A DNA stretch of 64,000 nt from Strobilurus pachycystidiatus. Its lineage: Eukaryota; Basidiomycota; Agaricomycetes; Agaricales; Physalacriaceae. Shown piece after piece: positions 20,680 to 30,738 of this stretch. The position numbers and the translations under genes are program-made. The DNA lies in contig JAHLMK010000019.1 in the NCBI GenBank assembly GCA_019915135.1, positions 744,001 through 808,000 on the forward strand. The letters run 5' to 3'. A model generated the notes under the pieces. The model ran no database searches. It worked only from the letters and a program-made list of their open reading frames with translations, and was not told where the DNA came from. How positions within the stretch are numbered: position 1 is the first letter of the stretch; the number at the start of each line of letters is the position of its first letter.

Positions 20680-21874
20680 AATGAGTACAGGCGTTCGCCA
20701 GGAGACCCTGGCACATTGGTTGTGTTTGGTCGGGAAGGTCTCGGTGATGGCAATGTCGATCCGAGCACTCGGCATATCGGCACTTCTTGCTCTTTCCTAT
20801 CGTTGCGAAGGTCGATGCGAGCTCGCTCAACTAACGACGGTACGATTTGACCAGTAACTACATTAAAAGCAATCATATCTATAGTAATCTAACCATTAAT
20901 TCCAAGTGTATCATCCTCCTCAACATCTCCAAACTCGACATCATCACCATCCAACACCTGCACATCATGCTCATATGCCGCTCAACGGCTATTTGACGGC
21001 GTAGCTCATTGAGTTCGCCCTGCATTTCCTCTGCGCGTTGCTGAAGCGTGGAGGCAAAGGAGCTGTGAGCAGAGCTTCGAGTCTTTGCGTCCCGAAGAGC
21101 CTCTAGAGTGTCGGTGAGTTCTTGTTGCTTCCGGGATAACTGGTCCTCTAGATATGCGGATTTTTGGTGAGTAGCCTTGAGTGTAGCCTCAAAGTGTGCA
21201 CGTCGATGCATAGACGCTTGCGTAGCATCAGAGGTCGAGGTAGGGGAGGAGTGAGACCGCCGAGGTGAAGGAGAGGGAGATGGGAGATTTTCTCTATCCT
21301 TGCCTAGAATAAGGCGCTTCTTGGCCTTACCGTGGTTGGGATGACTGGAGGAAAGGTTCAGGACCCTCAGGGCCTTCCTCCCCCGTACCTTTCCCATCTA
21401 CAAGGTGAGTCCACAGGCCCACTGCCGCTTGCAAAGACGGTTCCCGCTAAATGTTCGAAAAAGGCAATAGGCCGATCGCGTCTCATTTAGCACTGATCTC
21501 GCATCCTCTCCAGTATCCTAACGAGTGCAGCTATTCTCATGAATCCTTTTCGTGTCACTGCTATCTGATAGTCTCTATCCAGCCTAGGGATCTATTTTAT
21601 GATCAACATTATCATTCACTATTTACTCGGGCTTCTTGTATTCACATGTAACAATAAGTATGGCAATGTGCAAATCGCTTCCTAGGCTACATGAAGGCCA
21701 TCAACCGCTACTCAGTACTTCAAGAATTACGGCGTTTGGCGAAGAATTGACTGTTTTGAACGACTTGCAAGCATTCGATGCGAAATCAGCGTTCCAACGA
21801 TGGCCGAGTCCGGCTCAGGATCAATCATGCCACATGGTTCCGCCAGGGTCTCCTGGCGAACGCCTGTACTCATT
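20680..21874. mobile_element. Candidate DNA transposon with perfect 33-bp terminal inverted repeats
   Basis: The 33 bases at 20680-20712 (starting AATGAGTACAGGCGTTCGCC) are found exactly in reverse complement at 21842-21874. Weaker inverted similarity continues inward for about 60 bp. The flanking 8-mers TATTTAAT (20672-20679) and TATTTCAA (21875-21882) match at 6 of 8 positions, compatible with an old 8-bp target duplication. The element is about 1.2 kb and holds one coiled-coil ORF but no recognisable transposase, so it would be non-autonomous. Confidence 0.6.
20879..21397 (-). CDS. Coiled-coil ORF inside the inverted-repeat element
   Basis: A single 172-aa frame starts MGKVRGRKALRVLNLSSS and has a basic Ser/Pro-rich region (RENLPSPSPSPRRSHSSPTS) followed by a heptad-rich helix (YLEDQLSRKQQELTDTLEAL ... 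LQQRAEEMQGELNELRRQI). The C terminus turns into low-quality Met-rich sequence, so the frame is probably truncated or missing an intron near its end. I do not recognise the family. It may be an accessory gene of the element or captured host sequence. Confidence 0.4.
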   Translation of the reverse strand: MGKVRGRKALRVLNLSSSHPNHGKAKKRLILGKDRENLPSPSPSPRRSHSSPTSTSDATQASMHRRAHFEATLKATHQKSAYLEDQLSRKQQELTDTLEALRDAKTRSSAHSSFASTLQQRAEEMQGELNELRRQIAVERHMSMMCRCWMVMMSSLEMLRRMIHLELMVRLL

Positions 21875-22026
21875 TATTTCAACCATCACCGTCGTATCTC
21901 AAAATCTGTTACCCTCAATGCAGTAGCAGGCTCTTATCTTCTCTCTCTCTTCTGTGCCATGTACGTTCATTATCTCCATCTCAATTTCTGCTTCAACGAT
22001 TCTTCCTTCTAGTTTTGGAATTACAT

Positions 22027-22949
22027 GGAACGTCATGAGAAAGTCAAGGTCTGTCAGTCCACCTCTTACTCGTCCAATTTCGCGTTGCTTTACAGGTACC
22101 CTCTAGACTACGCGCTCCGCGTTTCAGCGCTACTCGTTTTCTCTCTCCATCTGGCTAAAGCTGCTCGGCACCTTTAAATTCAGCCTATACACCCTTCTGA
22201 CCGCTGAGCGGCCACACGACCCAACGCACAAGGTGCGGTTAGGCCGCTTCGGCATCCCGCTGGTCATGAAAAAGACGCTCCGTCTAGTCAGCACGGAGGC
22301 AGACGCTCTGCGGTTCCTCAACGCGACCCGTCCCGGACTCCCCATCCCCCGCATACTTGACTCATTCACTCTCGGAAATGATACGTACACAATCATGACC
22401 AAACTCCCTGGCCAGAACTTGATGGACGAGCCTCTTCCCGCAGCCCAATTGCGCGTCGTAGCAGGCGAAGTTTTGGCATTCTTGGAGGCGTTGTGGCAAA
22501 TTCGCCAGCCGACGTGTCTTGACGGTCGCGTCATGTGCAGCGCGAGTGGCCACGGACTCCCAAATCCCATGACCCTCCACTCAAGCCTCGCAGCCACCTG
22601 CCCCTCGACACTTCACTGCTACGCACTCATGACGTTCCAGGACTTGGATCACTTCGTCAGTGGCATGGACACAGCGGCGCTGAAGAGTCTGGCGAACGAC
22701 CGTGTGTCCTGGGTACATACGGATTTGAGGCTGCAAAACGTGTTGGTTCAGGATGGACACTTGAGCGGGATTGTGGACTGGGAAGACTCGGGATGGCTTC
22801 CGCGTCATTGGCAGCTGCATATGTTCCGGAACGTATATATGCATGGCGTGACGTTCGACTGGTGGGCGATATGGAAGGAGCAAAAAGTTGATGAAGACGT
22901 AGAGGCTGCGTATGATATTTCTTTGGGACTAATCACATATCCGTTGTGA
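22027..22949 (+). CDS. Aminoglycoside-phosphotransferase-like (APH) kinase, 5' frame break
   Basis: The core runs from about 22160. VRLGRFGIPLVMKKTLRLVS supplies the nucleotide-binding lobe with its Lys, then LPIPRILDSFTLGNDTYTIM, LPGQNL, the catalytic loop HTDLRLQNVLV (H-x-D-x4-N) and the metal-binding IVDWEDSGW. These are the APH/choline-kinase fold landmarks; in fungi such proteins act on unknown small molecules. A probable first exon encodes MERHEKVK and splices to YPLDYALRVSALLVFSLHL. This hydrophobic segment is in a different frame from the core, with the switch near 22160-22175 and no intron to explain it. Either the 5' model is wrong or there is a one-base indel. Confidence 0.7.
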
Positions 22950-23389
22950 TCTTGGTGTTTTCTTTCTGCTTGGGTTCATTGTTGTATATATTGTTTATCA
23001 ATCTGCACATACGAAAATAGACTTGGCGAGGTACTGCGACGACTACTGGATGACTTCACATTGACTTTACACCTTGCAGATCTTCGGGAATTCGAAAACA
23101 CTATCGTCAATGAGATTATGTAAGGCACAACAGAATGAGCGGCAGATCTCTACTAGATCTCTTGCTCTCTTTGCTCTTGCCACCAAATTCCTCTCTCCCC
23201 TTCTTCAATTTCGCAAACCTCTCGCGCAGGACATTGGCCTGATAAGCTCACATCTTCTGTTACATTCAGGATATTGAATCCTAGGTGCGTGCGTGAAAGC
23301 CGTCTGGTCTACGTGTTATTGTGAAATCCTGTCAGCGTGTTTGTTGGCCTCAGAGCCCTCCGTGAGAGCGATGACCCACCAACGTCCTG
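22950..23389. other. Intergenic, no supported gene
   Basis: It carries the 3' flank of the APH-like gene and AT-rich sequence. Nothing gene-like is recognised. Confidence 0.5.
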
Positions 23390-25063
23390 CACAGGCGAGT
23401 TTCCTCCATTGACTACACGTCCGTAACTCGACCGAGCTCGCAGAGATCGATGCCATGCTGATACCGGCGCAAGCCGCAGTCGCGTCTCTCGTCACGATGC
23501 AAAGCCTCAGACAGTAACTTATCACTTCGCCAAGTGACGCAAATCCTCCATCCATTGCGCACCCCGAAGAATTCTACGCTAGGTCTTCCTCTGGTTTATC
23601 GAGACTCGCAACTTCACCGAGTGGCAGCGCCAAACTTGGCGCCAGACATACTATGGACTCGCTGGATCCGGAACACGCGTCCTGGGTCTGCACGCGTTGA
23701 AGGAACATGGCACTGTCTCACCCCCGCCCGGATGTGGTCCTTCCTTCTTACCCAATTTGCATCATATAGGAACAAGATGATCTCGCAACGGCGGGTGTCA
23801 GTCTTGGAGCGATCCCAAGACCATGACCTGTCGGTCATACTGAACGGGGACCAGTGTGCGCATGACACGCCGATGCTGAGACCAGGGACCGAGCACACGG
23901 TGCTGGGTTCTCCCTGAGTATTGGCGCCCTGCGCGTTTCTTCACTACTTGTCCGGGATTATTTTCATCAGGCTAGAGAGGCTGGAATCGAGCGTTAGCTG
24001 TCTAGTGAGATCTGGGTTGCAGTTCTCCGCCGAGGGACGCATCACATCTTTCGCAACTTGTCGTACACGACTATCTCTTTCCTCTGCCCCTTTTCGTCTT
24101 ACCCTGGGAGAAACTCGCCAGTTACTCCCAGGCAGCCTAGCGGATTTCTCTCTCCTGGAAGGAATGACGAGTCTTGACACGCTAGAGAAGTTTTCGGCTC
24201 GAACTACCTGACGTCGTCAATCTGGCGGTATGCCTTCTCCCTGTGAAACAGCTGGAGGTCTTGTCGTTGACGTTGTTCGATATCGACGTGTCTTAAGAGC
24301 CTGTTCGGCAACCGGGTTTTGAGGAGGGTTTTCACGAAAACCGGGTTTTGAGACTCGAAAACCTGGTTTTCGGAAATTGCCTGCTACGTGACACTGTGTG
24401 ACTGTCATCATTCTGCCACTGAAGAAGAAGAAGAACGACACTGACCTACCAAAAATATCTCTTCCGAGCCCTCTGGCACTCTTCACTGCGACCGCGTTGG
24501 CGTACATTATTGTCAAAATTGTTTTCCGGCTTGAGGGCAAGCTTGAATTATGATGCCTATGGATCACGGCGTGACATTTACTGTTTAGGAAAACCCGGTT
24601 TCCGAGTCTCGAAAACCCGGTTTCGTGAAAACCCTCCTCGAAACCCGGTTGCCGAACAGGCTCTAAGGGTGGTGACAACGTCGTAGAAGACGTTCTTCTC
24701 CCTTCTTTACGTGTTTTCGAGCTCAATTGCTTGGAGGCGAAGATCTTGTCGACAACCAATGCTTCTATTTTCTTGCGCGTGGTGGAATCGCGTTGCACTG
24801 GGGCCTGGCTTGTAAGAGATACGGACACATCGCTTCTTTTCAACCACTTTCACGGAGATATTGCTCCGGCGTCTTTGTTTGCTCGTCAACATCTTGTGCA
24901 GACGCTGACGCAGACTATCATGACTGACTTTGATCCAGTTTCGCTGTCTTTTACAAGTTGTCGCATGAAACGGGGTGCATTTCCTCACGGAGACAACCGA
25001 TGCGAAGAAGAGAAGAGCATGTGTTCGCCCGACAGTGTGCATACCAGATGCTTCTTACACTAG
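23390..25063 (+). pseudogene. F-box/LRR pseudogene with a MITE insertion
   Basis: Scattered frames match the F-box family of this window. EIDAMLIPAQAAVASLV corresponds to the N-terminal coiled coil, ILHPLRTPK to the F-box start, MWSFLLTQFASYRNKMIS and VSVLERSQDHDLSVILNGDQ to the region after the F-box, and LLPGSLADFSLLEGMTSL to the repeats. They are separated by frameshifts and stops. The coding trace is interrupted at 24297-24663 by an inverted-repeat element, and weak coding-like sequence continues beyond it. The right-hand limit is uncertain. Confidence 0.65.
24297..24663. mobile_element. Tourist-like MITE (PIF/Harbinger type) with TAA target duplication
   Basis: Both ends read GAGCCTGTTCGGCAACCGGG inward in inverted orientation, and the inverted similarity extends about 75 bp with few mismatches, including repeated AAACCGGGTTTT blocks. 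TAA flanks both sides (24294-24296 and 24664-24666). A 3-bp TWA target duplication and a G-rich GCCTGTT start are hallmarks of PIF/Harbinger-derived MITEs. The 367-bp length leaves no room for a transposase. Confidence 0.85.
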
Positions 25064-28000
25064 ATGTCTACTACGAAGGTATGTTTGGCGCTTGATACAT
25101 ACAAACCGGTGCGATAGCAGCTGATAATAGAGGACCATGGGTTGTAGTTCGGTTCATTAGCGGCCACAACACAGAAATAGATGGGAAACGATCCATCCCA
25201 AGACAATGATAATCTCGAAGTTGCTGATCAAGTCGATTGCGCATGGATAACTTATGAACCGCACCCAGGCACTCGCTGAGTGGCGCACTGCCAGTGCCTC
25301 GAACTTAAAATCACTGCTCAATGAGACCTACTATGTGATCGGACAGAAGAAGAGCCGTATACACTGCTTCGCGCTCGGGCCGTTGGCATAACATTCGACC
25401 GAGCTAACAGAGACTACGAACTGTAGCTAGAGCGGCTGAGAGCTCGACGCCTCAGTTCGTGATGTGAAGGCGAGAGGGGCTCGGAAAACTTACATTACAA
25501 ATTCATTTAGCGTCGGGGCCGATAACTCCATGATTCGTTCCTTTCTTCTTTCAAACCACCACCTTGGCTTGATCTTGGGTCGTCTGCCAGAGCTAGACTG
25601 AAGCTCTGTGGCTACTGAGCTCAACACCAACCTGTACAGCATAGGCTGGAACCATCGGTTGACCATCTATGTGTCTATTGTGCCCCGAACTCCGTCCAAC
25701 CTCGCTTGATTCCGAATGGACAGCACAAATCTCTGCATCGGGTTGCCTCACCTCCAATCTGCTCCTGACTCGAACCTGAACTGTGTCTTTTGCGTTCTGT
25801 CGAGTCTGTGTAGATCGATGTCGTTGTAGTACTCGCACCTCTCTGACTATCAGTACAAGTCGAGTCCATGTTAGTCAGTCGCCAACCTTACCATGTCCCA
25901 CGTAGCGTCTGTATTCCCGCCAATCTCGAACGAGTCTCGTCCGTCCGTCCGTCGTCTTACTGCGTTCAGGATCTGTGGCCGAACTCAGCCTCAAATACTC
26001 TACAGGAGGCAACGGATACCGCATTACGCTGCACTTTTCATGGAATAGGCAACGGCGCCACATGACAAACAGATTTCTGGATGGTGCTGAGGGCAGGATT
26101 TGTCAACTTCCGTGAACTAGCTGACCATTCAGCGCTTAGCACCCGCCCGACGCGTGGCCAGGCCCGACAGACTCGCCTTACGTTGCCTCTACCTCATTAT
26201 CAATTCCTAGTGCGTCCCTTCCACAGGGATGGGCATCGGTCACCTGCTTTCATACGTCGTCGCTTGACAAGGACCTTGAAGGAGGGCGCCCATTGGACCT
26301 TGGCTGTGCCTCAACCCTACGATTCTTAGACTAGGCCTCTAGTTTATCTACGAGACCCAACTTGAAAGCACCAGCCTATTGAGAGCGCACCGTATATGTA
26401 TGTGCTCTTTGTCAGTGGTTAATAGTCTTGGATGCCGTCACCTCCGAGAATGTTTTCTCGCATCTTGCAGGTGAGTTTTTGCTTTCAAGTCTCACTAGAG
26501 TTTTAAAGAGATAGGGATATCGATTGCATCCGCTACCAGATCTCCTCGTGAATCGTGATCTCGTCCGTTGAAATTTTTTTTTCTAGAACTGGCACCCGTG
26601 CAAAGAGACTGTGATTTCATTCTCTGAACTCCTAAACGTCCCATCACAAGGACACGCCGCACCTCGCAACATTGTGCGCTCCGAGCCATGACATGTTTAC
26701 CTCAGCTCTAGGGAAGCATATTGGACACACAACGCGCTCGAAATCTGCAGGTAATCCAGTGAACCTCTGAGGATGACGCCGGCGTAGACCTTCCCTGTGA
26801 TGAACCGTACTACTCGTCCGTGTCACATGTGGCGCGCTATGTGGGCGATCCCACAGCTTGGCGATACAGATCGTCCTACGATGGGACGCCGTTCAAGTTC
26901 GATTCAGTCCTGGATGAAATTCAGCCTTCGAATGACGAGGTGCGCGTTCGTCTAACTTGGCGATCATCGCCATCATAGTCTCTGCCGTACGAACCTACCT
27001 ACCGAATGCAATAGGATGTGTAAACGTTGGGTCTATTCTAATCTGAATTCATACAGTGACACGGCACGGACCAATGGGTCATACTCGGCTGATGATCTGC
27101 TGAGATACCCTAGAATTACCGACAGCCACCCGCCACCATCTGATCTCTGACTAGACCAAGACAGCAATTAACGTTAGAGTTGTATTACTATTACGACTTG
27201 CGTGAAGATCAAAGAGAGGCGCCGGCGATTATGATAACGTGTGCGAAGTTGACAAGTTCAATTGATCTATCATCTAAGATTCTAATGTCTAACGACGCGC
27301 GGGATTATTTCTGATGTCTATGTACTAGCTACGGGATTCACTGTCGCTTCGATGATGATATGATGAACTCCCGCGAAGACGACGTCGACCTTGATAACTT
27401 TGTTACTGTCATGGTTAAGATTCAATCACTGCATCAGTTTGGTAGAGGCAGTGAAAGATCGGTCTTCGGGCATGGACCCCGGGCCAAGTAGTGGCCAAGT
27501 CCTGGGTAAGACTTGTATGTTGGGACAAAGCTTCGCTTCATAAGCCCTTGCTCTCGAACTGTCGGACGTACGGGGGCCGGGGAAGCGGATGCGGGGCGGT
27601 AGCGAGGATTGGCAGGTTGACTTTCGAAAGAGACAGTCTTCCATCAGTTCCAAGACTGGAGCTTACTGCAACCGCGGTACAATTTCGAATGGGCTGGGTT
27701 GATGGAGGTGACAGGCTAACAGTCCGAAGATCAAGGATTGGCCAATTTAGACTCATGTCTGCTCAACTCTCGTTGGACAGAGCGGGTTCGAGAAGGAGAC
27801 GCCATGGGGGTTGGAACAGGAAGCCCGTCACGCCGCAAGCTGAGGCACCGTCGTTAGGCTTTTCGTAAGTGTCGGACGAATTTCGTGGTGGTGATCGAGC
27901 GAACCCTGAACGGGCCTTGCCCGAAAGGGAAAGGCAAGAGGCACCAGCAAGCGCAACCCTTGGGAGAAAAGCACCCTGACGTGACTGAACTGCCTTCCGG

Positions 28001-28086
28001 TGATTGATTTGCCTCTCTGAGGATATGAAGAGCGCCCTGCCTGTTTCATGGTAGCTTTCCTCCCCTTTTTTGCCTCCAAGCTCCCA
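25064..28086. other. Gene-poor interval, nothing recognised
   Basis: About 3 kb without a supported gene. ORFs are short, overlap on both strands and carry no family motif. Decayed genes or unrecognised transposon remains are possible. Confidence 0.5.
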
Positions 28087-30351
28087 ATGTCTGCCGTGGC
28101 CGGTTCGCTCGAGGAGGACCCCTTGGCGTTGGCGATGGCCCCTCCGCCAGATGAGACTCTTGAGCAGCGGCTGGCAAGGGAAGCAGATGAGGAGAGGAAC
28201 AAACGACGCAGGTGCGAACCACTCGGCCATGCAGATGCCATCTCTGACAGGTCATGCAGCGATGAAATAGACGAGCAGCTTCGGAAGGAACGCGACAATG
28301 AACGGAGAAAAAAGCCTGTCAGGCTCCTGCTACTGGGTTCGTCGACCCCTTGACTTGTCCTTAATCACAGCTCATTTAGCATAGGACAAAGCGAAAGTGG
28401 CAAGACCGCAACCTTGAAAAGTATCTGCGCCCGTCTGCTGTATCGGCTAGCGTGTCTGACGCATCAACCATCGCAGATTTTCAACTCACGTATGCTCGTC
28501 GGGAATGGAAGGAAGAGCGTATCCTCTGGCGCTCTGTCATCATCTTCAATCTCCTCCGGAACGTCAACGACATCCTCGACGACCTCGCACAGCAAATGGC
28601 TATCCCCATCCAGGCAGGGCGGTCTAGCGTGGACAGCATGAGCAGCGACGATTCCTCTCATGTCTCCGGCACCAGCAGGAGCGGTGCCCCGCTCAAATTC
28701 AAGGAGAAGCATCGCCTGCTCAAGCTGCGTCTCAGCCCCCTTCGAAAGATCCAATCCGACCTCGAGCGCGCCCTGGGCAACGCGGCAATAGAGCTCAAAT
28801 CGACGGACGTATTATCCGCTGCGCCATTCGGCGACAAGAGGGCACACGAATTCTCAATACACGCAACGAACGGCTGGAAGTCGGCGTTTGACAAGCTCAA
28901 GTCGTTGCGCGGGCGTCACGATATGGGGGCTTCACTGAAAGAGATGCGCGATGCAGAGGAGGATATACTGGACGTCGTGTCGGGTTGTCGGGAAGACATC
29001 AAGGCTCTCTGGTTAGATCCCACTGTCCGGGAAATGCTAGACCGCCGGAGATCTCGCATAGAAGACTCGCCGGGCTTGTGCGTTCTCTTCCGTTCTGCAC
29101 TTTTCTGTCTTGACTTACATCCGCTTCTCAGCTTTCTGGACGACGTGGAGAGGATTGCTACTCGTGACTATACCCCGAGCGACGACGACATAATTCGGTC
29201 TCGTCTACGTACACTAGGCGTACAAGAATATCGCTTTACATTTGACCACGGTGAGTGCACATACCATCCATAGTTTTCCTCCTTCGTCCCTAAATATATC
29301 TGCCAGGGCGCACGGTTGGACAAGAGTGGAGACTCTATGATGTTGGCGGAACACGAAGTTGTGTGAGCTCCCAGACTTTTCACACTTTCAGGCCCCTCAT
29401 TAAACATCCGCTATATTCAGCGACCTGCCTGGTATCCTTATTTTGACGATGGTAAGCATGATGGTGATTCTACTCCAAAAGCGGTTACTGAGTTCCGTTT
29501 CTGTTCAATTCAGTCGACGCTATAATCTTCCTTGCGTGAGTCCCAACAGTGTGCGCCACCATCCACATGATGCTGACTTTGTGTGATTCTATATAGACCG
29601 AGTACGCCTTTCTAAACACACTCGTCTCCGAATTGGTGTCCTGAATATCAACCTTTATAGTAAATTGTTTTGATGAAAAACTAGCAGAAGGTCCGTGTCC
29701 ACACATCGTCCCTTCGCACTCGCTCATCCTCAAACACCACAGATCGCCGGGTCAACCGTCTGGAAGACAGCTTTCTTCTGTGGAAATCGGTCATCTCATG
29801 CAAACTGTTATCACGAACCCAGGTACGCCGATCCACCAGCTTCTTCCCCCCCTCGTACCTTTCAACCCCACTCAGATCATTCTCTTTCTCAACAAATGCG
29901 ATCTGTTGCAAGCGAAGCTCAGTCGCGGGGTCAGAATCAGAGACTACGTGCCTAGCTACTCCGACCGCCCCAACAATCTGACCACCGCAACGAAATGTGC
30001 GTATCCATCTTTCCCTCATAGTTGGATAGATTGAGAGGGACTGACTTGACCGTCTCCACCTCGGTAGACTTCCAACAGCACTTTAGGGAGATCGCGAAAC
30101 AGAACTCGCCCGTGCAACGACCGTTCTATGTGCATCTCACATCTGTCATCGTCCGTGGCTTCTTTTCCCTCCACCAATCTTCCTTTTTTTTTCTCACACA
30201 AAGTACGCTGTAGGATACGCGATCCACTGCCATCACGCTGGGTGCTGGTAAGCCTGCCGTGTCTACTTCTCTTTTCCTACTTACTCACTGACTCCATTCA
30301 GTCGAGGAGTCGATCCTTCGGGACCATCTTCGCCGTGCAGATCTCATGTGA
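28087..30351 (+). CDS. Atypical heterotrimeric G-protein alpha subunit, 15 exons
   Basis: Manual splicing gives a continuous G-alpha. In order it has SDEIDEQLRKERDNER, the P-loop GQSESGKTATLKNFQ, a Ser-rich insertion of about 100 aa in the helical domain, switch I RLRTLGVQEYRFTFDH, switch II DVGGTRSCRPAWYPYFDD, AIIFLAP-INCFDEKLAED, RRVNRLEDSFLLWKS, the guanine-binding NKCDLL, and TSVIDTRSTAITLGAVEES near the end. All 14 introns are GT-AG and keep phase. Exon 9 is only 5 nt (29597-29601). The catalytic Gln of DVGGQ is Thr. The Arg and Thr of switch I are kept. No MG-x3-S myristoylation signal or C-terminal Cys motif is seen. Agaricomycetes carry expanded sets of such G-alphas. The start at 28087 is preferred over an upstream in-frame ATG at 28048. 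Confidence 0.9.
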
Positions 30352-30738
30352 ACGAACGAACGCACCACAACCCCCTGCTCTTCTATCCTCTACTTATTCT
30401 ATCGTATGCACATGCTCACAACTCACCTGTCTTTTCCGAATACCCAAAGCTTGTATTTCACCCCTCTTCCTCCATTGTATTCTACCTTAGTCCCAGCACC
30501 TAAGTAAATTATCAGTGGCTACATACGGTCCCTTTTTATTGCTTGAATATGATGAATCTCGTAACAGCGCCACATGGGGTTGGCCACGACTATTAGAGCC
30601 ATTTGTTCAATGATGATTTTGAGTCAGAGTGGCAGACCACAACCAGGAGCAGAGCAGTGCATCCAATCTACTTGACTTATACCGAGGAACAAAAAAATCC
30701 ATAACAATACATCAATAATCGAGAACATCATAAAAGAG

